Positions 28,180 to 36,965 of a stretch of 51,886 nucleotides of DNA are shown one piece after another. The position numbers and the translations under genes were made by a program. The notes under the pieces were generated by a model. The model ran no database searches, was not told where the DNA came from, and worked only from the letters and a program-made list of their open reading frames with translations. Origin of the DNA: Gammaproteobacteria bacterium (GTDB lineage: Bacteria; Pseudomonadota; Gammaproteobacteria; Eutrophobiales; Eutrophobiaceae); NCBI GenBank assembly GCA_021773215.1, contig JAJFKM010000024.1, positions 1 to 51,886 of the forward strand, written 5' to 3'. How positions within the stretch are numbered: the stretch's first letter is position 1; each line of letters begins with the position of its first letter.

Positions 28180-28512
28180 TTAACCTTCTGGATATAGCAC
28201 TAGCAGAACGCAGCCTGACTCTGATTTTGGCGCGTGCGATGTACCTTTTGGAAAATGCAGAAAACTACCCGCATGAAAATCTTCTCGGCCGTCATTGAAT
28301 ACACCCGAAATGACATATACTTGTTCTGGGCCAGCCTCATGAACGTCTATCCCAGGAAACACTGCACCAGCTTTAAATTCATAGACCATGGCTTTTTTAC
28401 CATTATCACCTTCCCAAAGGACACGTTCAGTTATACCGTCAGCACATTCCATCGCTTCGACATTGCTCCAATTAATTGCCAATGCACCTTCAAAATTCAA
28501 CTCATTCTCCAT
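28180..28512 (-). CDS. Cytoplasmic cupin (ChrR-like cupin_7 type)
   Basis: This 110-residue single cupin barrel has no signal peptide. Motif 1 is DVHEAGPEQVYVISGVF with a His and Glu in ligand positions, and motif 2 is GSFLHFPKGTSHAP with a His ligand. The spacing resembles ChrR-like anti-sigma cupins and small acetylacetone-cleaving-like proteins, but no sigma factor gene is next to it, so a ChrR role is not supported. It is first of a three-gene minus-strand set with the exported cupin and the ABM protein. Confidence 0.75.
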   Translation of the reverse strand: MENELNFEGALAINWSNVEAMECADGITERVLWEGDNGKKAMVYEFKAGAVFPGIDVHEAGPEQVYVISGVFNDGREDFHAGSFLHFPKGTSHAPKSESGCVLLVLYPEG

Positions 28513-28662
28513 TGTCCTGCCCCTTTAATATTTAATTTAAAAACCCACTATAGATTTTTGGATGTTGCGATTATGTCAACTGAGCAACGTGACCTCAACC
28601 TCTTTACATAGAGCTTAGATAAATCATTTTTTTTAATAGACAGTTTTGTAAATCGCGTTGAT

Positions 28663-29127
28663 TTACTCTGCTTCACCATTTCTCATGTGTTTGGTTAATA
28701 ATTTATCAAGATTATTAGCGAATGTTTGTCTGTCATTTTTATTTAATGCTGGTGGTCCACCTGTCTGCACACCGCTACTGCGCAAAGTATCCATAAAGTC
28801 TCTCATGCTCAATCGTGCTTTTATGTTATCTGTCGTATAAAGCTCACCACGCGGATTAAGCGCAAGACCTCCTTTCTCAATTGCCTCTGCTGCCAATGGG
28901 ATATCAGCTGTAATAACAAGATCTCCTGCATCAAGCCTTTTAACTATTTCATTATCCGCAACATCAAAACCAGATGAGACGAGCACAAATTTTATATTTG
29001 GTGATGATGGTATTTGCATAGATTTATTAGCAACCAATGTCACCAACATGCCTACTCGACCCGCAGCTTTGAACAGAATATCTTTTATCACCACTGGACA
29101 GGCATCCGCATCGACCCAAATTTTCAT
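28663..29127 (-). CDS. YaiI/YqxD (UPF0178) family protein
   Basis: This 154-residue protein opens [19 protein letters not shown] and carries [30 protein letters not shown] and [17 protein letters not shown], the full pattern of the UPF0178/DUF188 family. The fold is PIN-like with clustered acidic residues ([14 protein letters not shown]), which suggests nuclease ancestry; the biological role is unknown. The length matches the family. It lies 56 bases downstream of the polytopic glycosyltransferase on the same strand. Confidence 0.9.
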   Translation of the reverse strand: MKIWVDADACPVVIKDILFKAAGRVGMLVTLVANKSMQIPSSPNIKFVLVSSGFDVADNEIVKRLDAGDLVITADIPLAAEAIEKGGLALNPRGELYTTDNIKARLSMRDFMDTLRSSGVQTGGPPALNKNDRQTFANNLDKLLTKHMRNGEAE

Positions 29128-29183
29128 TTCATTTAATATCCTTTGAATATACCGAGTTTAAACATAATCTCTGATCAAGTTTC

Positions 29184-30503
29184 TCATGTTTGAATTCCAC
29201 GTATTCTCCTTAACCAAAGGTCTATGCAGAAAGCAACAATAACCGCTCCATATTCCAGCACAATGATCCAAAGAGGAATTTCAAAAAAGGCTACTTCCGC
29301 AGAATTCAGATTAATTCCAACTGAATAAGACAATAAAACAGTCACTGAAAAAGTCCAACTCCATAAAGCCGGAAATAGTACTGCAAATGGTAATAACCAG
29401 ATCAGATACCAGGCATTAACTACAGGCGCAATTAATAGAAAAAGGCCAAATATGATATCGCCACGTGGTATCTTCCAGACAGATACTTTTTGATGTTGCC
29501 AAAACAAGATTGCATAAACAACAATAAAAGCTGAGCCTAATATTAATTTTACTGAATGCGGATCAAGCCACTGCCGTAATACCGTATAGATTGAGCTGTT
29601 AAAATGCCATTCGCGCGCGAACACAAGCAAACCGGCCATATCCGAACCTCCTTGCCACACAAAAGGTCCATACAAAGCTAGTAACACCAATACAAACAAA
29701 CACCAATAGCGAAAAGCCAAGCGCCACAAGACAAATGGCACCATTAACAACGCAAAAACTTTAGCGCCCACACTCAATGCCATCACACTAACGGCGACGA
29801 CAAGCTTATTTTTTTGGCGACAATACAATGCCAACATCATTAATGCGGCACCGACAACATCAGGATGTGCGGTAAACGCTATTTCTTTAATGACCAGTGG
29901 CGACCAGGCATAGAGCAATACCCATCGTATATTGGCCAAGCGTAGTAACAGCAGGATCATAGCCATATCTGTCAATGCATAGAGGACTTGCAACACCCAA
30001 ACCTGAGCTGAAGCCAATACATGCGCCAGCAAAAAAGTATATTCCAATGTGGGACCGTAAATCGTGGGAACATCAGGATAATTGACCTGTGCTAACAGGG
30101 CATAATATTTAGCCGGAATATTGGCCTCACCAAAAAAGGACGAAGGTGCGAATCCATAGGGAGTGCCTGCTTCATAGAATCGATAGCCATCCCAGAGGTA
30201 ACGAAAAAAATCATCTTCCCATAGGGGATCGCCAAAAACACCAATCAGTCTAAAACAAGCTGCCCAACATAATAACTTCAGTGGCGTTATTGTCTTCTCA
30301 TCGGCACCTTGAAAGGCAATGAGCGTTGCAAGCAGGCAGGTACTAAGCAGTGCATAGTAAACTGATAAAGTAAGCGACTCCGGATGTAATGAGAACCAAG
30401 CGAGAATGCTGTATGCAATTGCGCAGACGAATCCTGATCCATCCAGTCGCCATGATAGCGGCACATGTCTACTACCTAAATTCAAAGCCATATTCATATC
30501 CAA
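29184..30503 (-). CDS. Polytopic glycosyltransferase (GT-C, mannosyltransferase-like)
   Basis: This 439-residue inner-membrane protein has about 10-12 hydrophobic helices. After the first two or three helices, a loop at about 115-150 reads WEDDFFRYLWDGYRFYEAGT then PYGFAP. The acidic pair followed by RYxWDG and GxPY is the signature of polyprenol-phosphate-mannose-dependent GT-C enzymes. The enzyme would act on the periplasmic side using a polyprenyl-linked sugar. The divergent GT2 gene at 31022 could supply that donor. Acceptor unknown: glycolipid, polymer or protein. Confidence 0.75.
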   Translation of the reverse strand: MDMNMALNLGSRHVPLSWRLDGSGFVCAIAYSILAWFSLHPESLTLSVYYALLSTCLLATLIAFQGADEKTITPLKLLCWAACFRLIGVFGDPLWEDDFFRYLWDGYRFYEAGTPYGFAPSSFFGEANIPAKYYALLAQVNYPDVPTIYGPTLEYTFLLAHVLASAQVWVLQVLYALTDMAMILLLLRLANIRWVLLYAWSPLVIKEIAFTAHPDVVGAALMMLALYCRQKNKLVVAVSVMALSVGAKVFALLMVPFVLWRLAFRYWCLFVLVLLALYGPFVWQGGSDMAGLLVFAREWHFNSSIYTVLRQWLDPHSVKLILGSAFIVVYAILFWQHQKVSVWKIPRGDIIFGLFLLIAPVVNAWYLIWLLPFAVLFPALWSWTFSVTVLLSYSVGINLNSAEVAFFEIPLWIIVLEYGAVIVAFCIDLWLRRIRGIQT

Positions 30504-30569
30504 TCCAAAACACTACATACTGAACTCAACAATATTTTTGGTAAATTATCAGGAAACAACAGAGAACGA

Positions 30570-30602
30570 TGTTACTAATTTCTCACATTAAGTTTAGTAA
30601 CA
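30570..30602. repeat. Inverted repeat in divergent intergenic region
   Basis: TGTTACTAA (30570-30578) and TTAGTAACA (30594-30602) form a perfect 9-bp inverted repeat with 15 bases between arms. The centre-to-centre distance of 24 bases is near two helical turns. It lies between the divergent glycosyltransferase and exported CxxC genes. It could be an operator; no T-run supports a terminator. Confidence 0.5.
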
Positions 30603-30698
30603 ACATTGATTTAGAACCTTTTCATTAAAACACACTCTATAATCAAGTATAAAAATACCGGTCACCGCCCAATAATCAATAATTAAGCGAGAACTAAG

Positions 30699-31010
30699 AT
30701 GACAACCCGATCCTACAGATTCCTAGCAACGTTTATAATAAGTACATTCATCTTTAGTTCACCAGTGACATTCGCCTCTATAAATTTTCCTGAAGAATCA
30801 GCGAACGATCCCTATCATGTTGGTAAAATCATCTATCATCGGAAACTGGCATGCGCCAGCTGTCCCATGTCAAAAACTATTATCGACCCGTCAATGTATA
30901 AATCAGTTATTGAAAGACTCAATACCGATAAAGATCTGATGACCGCATTAAATGAAAAAGAACGTACCGCAGTAGCATATTATTTAGAAACACTGTTCAC
31001 TCCACGCTAA
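30699..31010 (+). CDS. Small exported CxxC protein, cytochrome-c-like but without the haem His
   Basis: This 103-residue protein has a signal peptide (hydrophobic residues 8-26, SSPVTFA before the cut). The mature part begins SINFPEESANDPYHVGKIIY, then HRKLACASCPMSK, then a helical tail ending ERTAVAYYLETLFTPR. The layout (early Cys-x-x-Cys, late helix with YY-L) looks like a monohaem cytochrome c, but the His of CxxCH is Pro. It is either a haem-free relative, a metal or thiol protein, or chance likeness. It is 11 bases upstream of the GT2 gene, so they are cotranscribed. Confidence 0.65.
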   Translation: MTTRSYRFLATFIISTFIFSSPVTFASINFPEESANDPYHVGKIIYHRKLACASCPMSKTIIDPSMYKSVIERLNTDKDLMTALNEKERTAVAYYLETLFTPR

Positions 31011-31021
31011 AGGGTACGATT

Positions 31022-31774
31022 GTGTACCAAAAAAAACGCATTGCCGTCATTATCCCAGCTAGAGACGAAGCGCAGGCCATAAAAAAAGTCATCAACGGTC
31101 TTTGGACTTTAAAAGATGCAAAGGGGATCAATATTATCGACGATATCGTGGTATGTGATAATGGATCTACTGATAAAACAGCTGAAATCTCCCAAGCAGC
31201 CGGAGCCCACGTAGTCGCTCAATCGCGCCCCGGATACGGTATCGCATGTTTGACTGCTCTCACCATAAACAAAAAAGCAGATATTCTATTATTCATCGAT
31301 GGTGATAATGCATTTCGTGCACATCAAGCAATACCGCTTATAGACAGTATTGCCAAAGGCGCTGACTTGTCCATAGGCTCACGTAAGCTGGGTTCCGTAG
31401 AGAAACACGCGCTGACTGTTCCGCAACGGTTTGGTAATTGGCTGGCCAGTAGTTTAATCCGACTCTTATGGGGTGAAACCGTAACCGATCTGGGGCCGTT
31501 TCGTGCGGTATCACAAGAAGCATTACAACGCCTTGCTATGGAAGATGAAACCTATGGCTGGACCATTGAGATGCAAATCAAGGCAATTCAATTAGGCATG
31601 ACCATAGAAGAATATCCGGTGGATACTTATCGTCGCCTAGGTCACTCCAAGATCAGTGGCACGATAAAAGGCACTATTGGTGCTGGCATTGGTATTCTTT
31701 CGATGATTGCTCTACTTCGCTGGCGCCAATTTATACAGTCTGCCAAGCACGTAAATTATCCCGCTTCGACTTAA
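31022..31774 (+). CDS. Glycosyltransferase family 2, polyprenyl-phosphate sugar synthase-like
   Basis: This is a 250-residue cytoplasmic or peripheral membrane GT-A enzyme. It starts at a GTG with AAGGG seven bases upstream. Motifs are RIAVIIPARDEAQAI, DDIVVCDNGSTDKTAE (nucleotide-binding), FIDGDNAF (DxD-like metal site), LSIGSRKLGS and TVTDLGPFRAV, and an acceptor region GWTIEMQIKAIQLGMTIEEY. This set matches dolichol-phosphate-mannose-synthase-like enzymes. A short hydrophobic C-terminal segment (GAGIGILSMIALL) may attach it to the membrane. It pairs logically with the GT-C enzyme divergent from it. Confidence 0.85.
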   Translation: MYQKKRIAVIIPARDEAQAIKKVINGLWTLKDAKGINIIDDIVVCDNGSTDKTAEISQAAGAHVVAQSRPGYGIACLTALTINKKADILLFIDGDNAFRAHQAIPLIDSIAKGADLSIGSRKLGSVEKHALTVPQRFGNWLASSLIRLLWGETVTDLGPFRAVSQEALQRLAMEDETYGWTIEMQIKAIQLGMTIEEYPVDTYRRLGHSKISGTIKGTIGAGIGILSMIALLRWRQFIQSAKHVNYPAST

Positions 31775-31814
31775 ATAAGATTTGAAAAACCGCACTTCAC
31801 TTTCAGGAATATAA

Positions 31815-32660
31815 ATGAACACAAAAGATCCCCGGCAATTTAAGATCAATTTGATGTCCGCAATATGTTTATTGCTATTCACTTTACTATCGTCACAGGT
31901 TATTGCCGCGCCCGAGAACAAGCCGCTGGTATTTTGGGCAGGTAGTAATGAAAACAATATGACCTGTGTTGATCACACTACTTGGCAAATCCTTCTCGAC
32001 ACTTATCTTGATAGTAATCACCCAAGCGGAATCAACCGATTCAACTACGCAAATGTGAATACAAAAGATCAAAAAGCACTAAGCAATTACATAATGCAAT
32101 TACAACAGCTTAATCCACGCGATCTTAATCGGGCGGAACAAAAAGCATTTTGGATCAACCTCTACAATGCCGTCACCGTAGAATTAATTGTGAAGGACTA
32201 CCCCATTAAATCTATTACTAAATTAGGCAATAGTATTTTTGCATTTGGTCCATGGGACGATATATTGATTAATATACAAGGACAGGAACTGACGCTTAAC
32301 AATATCGAACACGGAATATTAAGGCCTTTTTTTAACGACAACCGAATTCACTATGCCGTTAACTGTGCCAGCATAAGCTGCCCCAACTTATCGGCCACAG
32401 CTTATACATCAGAAAATACGGAACAACTTCTTGAACAAGGAGCCAGGCAATATGTAAATCACAGCCGTGGCGTAAGCTTTGATAAAGATGAGCTAATAGT
32501 GTCCAGTATTTACCATTGGTACAAAGACGATTTTGGCGGAAATAATAAATCCTTGATCGAACACTTAATTCATTACGCCGAAACCGATTTAGCAAAAGAA
32601 CTAAGCAACTATCAAGGTGGCGTAGAACACGATTACGACTGGAACCTTAACAAGCCTTAA
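31815..32660 (+). CDS. Exported DUF547-domain protein
   Basis: This 281-residue protein has a signal peptide (hydrophobic residues 13-31, SSQVIAA before the cut). The DUF547 signature is clear: QKAFWINLYNAVTVELIV, then YPIKSI, GPWDD, LTLNNIEHGILRP, and YAVNCASISCPNLSATAYT. The region has a transglutaminase/papain-like look with Cys and Asn-rich segments, but catalytic activity has not been generally shown for the family. It follows the GT2 gene by 40 bases in the same direction and is probably in the same transcript. Confidence 0.88.
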   Translation: MNTKDPRQFKINLMSAICLLLFTLLSSQVIAAPENKPLVFWAGSNENNMTCVDHTTWQILLDTYLDSNHPSGINRFNYANVNTKDQKALSNYIMQLQQLNPRDLNRAEQKAFWINLYNAVTVELIVKDYPIKSITKLGNSIFAFGPWDDILINIQGQELTLNNIEHGILRPFFNDNRIHYAVNCASISCPNLSATAYTSENTEQLLEQGARQYVNHSRGVSFDKDELIVSSIYHWYKDDFGGNNKSLIEHLIHYAETDLAKELSNYQGGVEHDYDWNLNKP

Positions 32661-32709
32661 GCGTGATTATAAGCAATATAATACTGTAATAATAAAATGG
32701 AATAACCCA

Positions 32710-33255
32710 ATGAAACTAATCACGTCAATACTTTCACTATTAATTCTGGGAACATTAAATGCTTGGGCAGAAACACCGGACGAGTCAACGATTGATTGGA
32801 AATCAGCAAAAGAGGTTAAAAGCTTAATAGTATTAAAGCTTGACCCGCAACTGGGAGAGGTTACCTATGGGCCTAATTTTGCACGTTCAGACGAAGCGCT
32901 CTTTGCAAAATATTCTGAAATTTATCTAACCATGTCAATTAACCCGAAAAATGAAGAATTCTTTACCCTCTTTGTTACCGCACATGATAATGATCTAGAC
33001 TGGCATTCTTATGATACGGCAACAAAGAAAGACGGCGAAAAACTTGGTATAAAAACTATTGCCAAAAATGAAGATGTCTCAGTAAATAACGTTGTCTACA
33101 AACACGAAGAACAATTGCTAATAAGCATGTCCTTTATAGATTTTGTTGACGGCTTCGACTTTGGAATGGAATTAACAATTAGCGGTAATCAGGCCGACAA
33201 GCTCATGATACCTGCCACATACTTTCGCGCAATGATGCAAAGCATGCCGCAATGA
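32710..33255 (+). CDS. Exported protein of unknown function
   Basis: This 181-residue protein has a signal peptide (MKLITSILSLLILGTLNAWA). The mature part is mixed alpha/beta with no Cys, and has no motif that I recognise. It starts 49 bases after the DUF547 gene on the same strand. It is periplasmic by inference. Confidence 0.7.
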   Translation: MKLITSILSLLILGTLNAWAETPDESTIDWKSAKEVKSLIVLKLDPQLGEVTYGPNFARSDEALFAKYSEIYLTMSINPKNEEFFTLFVTAHDNDLDWHSYDTATKKDGEKLGIKTIAKNEDVSVNNVVYKHEEQLLISMSFIDFVDGFDFGMELTISGNQADKLMIPATYFRAMMQSMPQ

Positions 33256-33317
33256 TGCGAAGAATGTAATTAAAGAATATCATCTCGAAAACAGATTAAA
33301 ATAATTTAACTTTTTCG

Positions 33318-33518
33318 TCATTCGTCGTGCTTATCAGTAGCTTCTCTGGTCGCTGCTGCTGACTCCAGTAACATCCCTTCAACTTCTTTAGCTTTATTGA
33401 TGGTCTCGGTTTGCTCTTTCCAGACATGCTCTTTTTGACTGCTGCTACTCTCATCTGAACAACCAGACAAAATAAGACACGAAACTATTATATAAAGCAC
33501 TTTATTCAAGGAACTCAT
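33318..33518 (-). CDS. Small lipoprotein
   Basis: This 66-residue protein has a lipoprotein signal (NKVLYIIVSCLILSGC, lipobox LSGC at about 17-20) followed by a short, charged helical tail (QTETINKAKEVEGMLLESAA) likely to form a coiled coil. The mature peptide is only about 47 residues, similar to small Lpp- or OsmB-like envelope lipoproteins, but I do not recognise the family. It lies 16 bases after the carbonic anhydrase stop on the same strand. Confidence 0.65.
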   Translation of the reverse strand: MSSLNKVLYIIVSCLILSGCSDESSSSQKEHVWKEQTETINKAKEVEGMLLESAAATREATDKHDE

Positions 33519-33534
33519 ATTATCACTCCTTTAT

Positions 33535-34182
33535 TTAACTGCTAACCAGTATATCTTGAACAGGTAAAAATTGATCTCCCTGTTTACCGAATAAACTCCC
33601 ACTATCAATATCAAAATACCATCCATGTACAAATAATTGACCCGCATCATAACGTTCTTTTATCCAGGGAAAGGTCATTAGATTATTTAGCGATATTTGT
33701 ATCGAGGCCTTTTCACATCTTACACATTGCTCATCAAAATCTTTGTCAGCATAATTATTAACAACCTCTTCCCTAGCTGCCTTGGCGATTTCCATCCATG
33801 GGTCAATGAACCCATACTCATGACCAAGGTGATCACCTTCCATTAAACTTCTTATCCCGCCGCACTGACTGTGACCAAAAATAATAATGTGTTTTACATC
33901 CAGATGTTTTATTGCAAACTCCATTGCCGCACTGGTACCGTGAGATTTACCATCCACTTCGTTTATCGGAACCAGACTTGCAACATTACGAATAACAAAT
34001 ATATCGCCAGAGTCGGTATCCATAATCTGTACAGGGTGTACTCTCGAATCACAACAAGAGATAACTAAAAACTTTGGTGATTGGCCTTGCTCAAACAGGC
34101 TTTTATATATTTCGGGTTGTTCCTGAAAATATTTTTTATGAAAGCGTTGATACCCATCAAGTAGTTTTTTTACTTCTTGCAT
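33535..34182 (-). CDS. can: Beta-class carbonic anhydrase
   Basis: This 215-residue zinc enzyme interconverts CO2 and bicarbonate. Zinc ligands and active-site residues are visible: ISCCDSRVHP (Cys, Asp, Arg at about 39-45) and FGHSQCGGI (His and Cys at about 100-106). VIRNVASLVP is the conserved mid-block. The length suits the plant-type cytosolic beta class. The gene starts 20 bases after purC ends and is probably cotranscribed with it; bicarbonate supply for carboxylases, including purine synthesis, is a plausible link. Confidence 0.94.
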   Translation of the reverse strand: MQEVKKLLDGYQRFHKKYFQEQPEIYKSLFEQGQSPKFLVISCCDSRVHPVQIMDTDSGDIFVIRNVASLVPINEVDGKSHGTSAAMEFAIKHLDVKHIIIFGHSQCGGIRSLMEGDHLGHEYGFIDPWMEIAKAAREEVVNNYADKDFDEQCVRCEKASIQISLNNLMTFPWIKERYDAGQLFVHGWYFDIDSGSLFGKQGDQFLPVQDILVSS

Positions 34183-34202
34183 TTCATGAACCTCTATACA
34201 TA

Positions 34203-35096
34203 CTACGAAATAAGTTTATCGCGGGCTTCTTCATATTTTGCAGCGGTGTTTCTTATGACTTCCTCAGATAAACTTGGGCCAGGTGCAGTTTTATCCCAGT
34301 CCAGTGTTTCTAAATAATCGCGGATGTATTGCTTATCAAAACTCGGTGGACTGGTTCCAAGCTGGTATGACTCTTCCGGCCAAAAACGTGATGAATCCGG
34401 CGTTAATACTTCATCTATTAAGATGAGTTGATTATTTTCATCAACCCCAAATTCAAACTTGGTATCAGCAATAATAATATTTCTTTCTCGCGCATAATCA
34501 GCAGCTTCGGAATAAATTTTTAAACTAACGTCGCGTACTTGCTCAGCCAGATCGCGGCCTATCAAATCTACCGTCTTCTCAAAATCAATATTCTCATCAT
34601 GCTCACCAACATCGGCTTTAGTCGCTGGTGTAAAAATCGGTTCCGGCAATTTCTGTGCTTGCTGTAAACCTGATGGCAGACTTATCCCGCAGACTTCACC
34701 AGTAGCCTGATAATCCTTCCAGCCAGAACCAATCAAATAACCACGTATCACTGCTTCGACGGGTAAGGCTTTTAGTTTTCGAACCACGATAGATCGTGGC
34801 TCTAATATCTCAAGATCCTCATTATCTTCAATAACATCTTTTACGGCGATACCAGTTAGATGGTTAGGAATAATATCTTTACAACGATCAAACCAAAAGT
34901 TGGACACCTCGGTCAATATGCGTCCTTTACCAGGAATGGGATCCGGCAAGATTACATCGAAGGCGGATAGCCGATCACTGGTAACAATTAACATATGCTG
35001 ATCGTCGATGCCGTAAATGTCTCTTACTTTGCCGTTACTGATAAGCGGCAAGCTTTTAATATGGGAACGATAGAGTGCGTCTGAATTAGGCTTCAT
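34203..35096 (-). CDS. purC: SAICAR synthase
   Basis: This 297-residue enzyme of purine synthesis joins CAIR with aspartate using ATP. Motifs include [20 protein letters not shown] (N-terminal), [20 protein letters not shown] (the SAICAR signature), [16 protein letters not shown] and [20 protein letters not shown], and the closing [14 protein letters not shown]. This is the longer form of the enzyme, about 60 residues longer than E. coli PurC. It lies just upstream of the carbonic anhydrase gene and downstream of glnS with a 119-base gap. Confidence 0.96.
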   Translation of the reverse strand: MKPNSDALYRSHIKSLPLISNGKVRDIYGIDDQHMLIVTSDRLSAFDVILPDPIPGKGRILTEVSNFWFDRCKDIIPNHLTGIAVKDVIEDNEDLEILEPRSIVVRKLKALPVEAVIRGYLIGSGWKDYQATGEVCGISLPSGLQQAQKLPEPIFTPATKADVGEHDENIDFEKTVDLIGRDLAEQVRDVSLKIYSEAADYARERNIIIADTKFEFGVDENNQLILIDEVLTPDSSRFWPEESYQLGTSPPSFDKQYIRDYLETLDWDKTAPGPSLSEEVIRNTAAKYEEARDKLIS

Positions 35097-35215
35097 ATCT
35101 AGATTGATTGATTCACTGTAAAAGAGAACTATTCTCCCATACTCCTTCTATTTCGGCTATTGCTTGCCATAACAAGTTGGTGTATCGAAGAAAATTTTAG
35201 AAAGTAATTTCTATC

Positions 35216-36901
35216 TTATTTTCGTTTTGCCCAGGAATCACGCAAGGTTACTGTTCTATTAAAAACAGGTTTGCCATCTAGGTCATCCTTGTTATCAACA
35301 CAGAAATATCCTGTTCTTTCAAATTGAAATATTTCTTCTTTTTTAGCCTCGCCTAATGAAGGCTCAAGATAGGCTGCTTTTATAAGCTTAATAGAATCAA
35401 TATTAAGAAAATCTTTCCAATCTTGCTCATGCTTATTGCTATCCGGCTTAGGGTCGTTGAATAAACGATCATACAAACGCACTTCTGTTTGCAATGCGTG
35501 CTCAACTGCGACCCAGTGAATCGTTCCCTTAACCTTACGACCATCGGGTGCATTACCGCCTTTAGTATCGGGATCATAGCTACAGCGTAGCTCAACAACA
35601 TTGCCTGTATCATCTTTAATGACTTCATTGCAAGTTATGAAGTAAGCATAACGTAGACGTACCTCACGACCTGGTCCCAGACGAAAGAATTTTTTAGGTG
35701 GGTCTTCCATAAAGTCACTCTGCTCTATGTAAAGAACTTTAGAAAAAGGTAACTGGCGCTGACCCATATCTGGGTTGTTTGGATGATAAGGCGCGTCCAG
35801 ATATTCTGTTTCAGCTTCAGGATAATTTTCAATCACAACCTTAAGCGGATCTAAAACACCAAGCACTCGCCGAGTTCGTTTATCAAGGTCTTCACGTACA
35901 CAATTCTCTAACACACCGACATCGATCACGGTATCTGTTTTGGTAACACCTATGCGACCACAAAAGTCACGAATTGATTCAGGTGTATAACCACGTCGAC
36001 GCATACCGACGATGGTTGGCATACGTGGATCATCCCAACCTGACACATGTCCATCCGTCACCAACTCATTTAATTTACGCTTACTGGTTACCGTATAATT
36101 TAAATTCAACCGCGCAAACTCAATCTGCTGTGGATGACATGGCACAGGCAGCTGATCGAGAAACCAATCATACAAAGGACGATGATCTTCAAACTCCAGT
36201 GTGCATAGAGAATGCGTGATACCTTCCAACGCATCAGAGACGCAATGTGTGTAATCGTACATGGGGTAGATACACCAATCATTTCCAGTTCGATGGTGTG
36301 TAACCTTCCTGATTCTATATATAGCTGGATCACGCATATTCATATTGGGAGATGCCATATCGATCTTGGCTCGCAATAGACATTCGCCTTCTTCAAACTC
36401 ACCAGCACGCATTCGATCAAATAAATCGAGGTTCTCTTCAACACTTCTATCACGATGAGGACTAGGCTTACCTGGCTCAGTCAAGGTACCTCGATACTCT
36501 CTTATCGCTTCAGCATTTAAATGGCAGACATAGGCCTTGTCATCACGAATTAGTTGTTTTGCAAACTCAAATAATTTTTCATAATAATCGGACGCATAAA
36601 AAAGTCGATCTTCCCAATCAAAACCAAGCCACTTAACATCATTTTGAATCGAGTCTGTATATTCAACATCTTCTTTCTCGGGGTTTGTGTCATCAAAACG
36701 AAGGTTACAGACACCGCCCTCATAGTCTTGAGCGATACCAAAGTTCAAGCAGATCGACTTTGCATGACCAATATGTAGATAACCGTTAGGTTCCGGTGGG
36801 AAGCGTGTATGCACGCGACTATCATTTTTATTATTCTTTAAATCATCATTGATGATATTACGAATAAAATTACTTGGCTCTGGATTAGAATTTTCAGACA
36901 T
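35216..36901 (-). CDS. glnS: Glutaminyl-tRNA synthetase
   Basis: This 561-residue class I synthetase attaches glutamine to tRNA-Gln. HIGH motif: [18 protein letters not shown] at about 38-55. [16 protein letters not shown] and [20 protein letters not shown] are the GlnRS-specific blocks. KMSKS equivalent: [14 protein letters not shown]. The C-terminal beta-barrel anticodon-binding domains run from about 345 to the end. GlnS is limited to some bacterial groups, mainly gammaproteobacteria, which fits the host call. The gap to purC contains a small TAGAAA/TTTCTA hairpin near 35200 and no gene. Confidence 0.97.
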   Translation of the reverse strand: MSENSNPEPSNFIRNIINDDLKNNKNDSRVHTRFPPEPNGYLHIGHAKSICLNFGIAQDYEGGVCNLRFDDTNPEKEDVEYTDSIQNDVKWLGFDWEDRLFYASDYYEKLFEFAKQLIRDDKAYVCHLNAEAIREYRGTLTEPGKPSPHRDRSVEENLDLFDRMRAGEFEEGECLLRAKIDMASPNMNMRDPAIYRIRKVTHHRTGNDWCIYPMYDYTHCVSDALEGITHSLCTLEFEDHRPLYDWFLDQLPVPCHPQQIEFARLNLNYTVTSKRKLNELVTDGHVSGWDDPRMPTIVGMRRRGYTPESIRDFCGRIGVTKTDTVIDVGVLENCVREDLDKRTRRVLGVLDPLKVVIENYPEAETEYLDAPYHPNNPDMGQRQLPFSKVLYIEQSDFMEDPPKKFFRLGPGREVRLRYAYFITCNEVIKDDTGNVVELRCSYDPDTKGGNAPDGRKVKGTIHWVAVEHALQTEVRLYDRLFNDPKPDSNKHEQDWKDFLNIDSIKLIKAAYLEPSLGEAKKEEIFQFERTGYFCVDNKDDLDGKPVFNRTVTLRDSWAKRK

Positions 36902-36965
36902 GAACTATCCTGTCGTTATTAAGAATTATTATTAATGTATTATGCAATTATCTAAAAATGCATTT

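Noticed and set aside
28180-28512. ChrR-type anti-sigma factor
   Set aside because: The cupin is similar, but no extracytoplasmic sigma factor gene is next to it and the N-terminal zinc-binding domain is missing.
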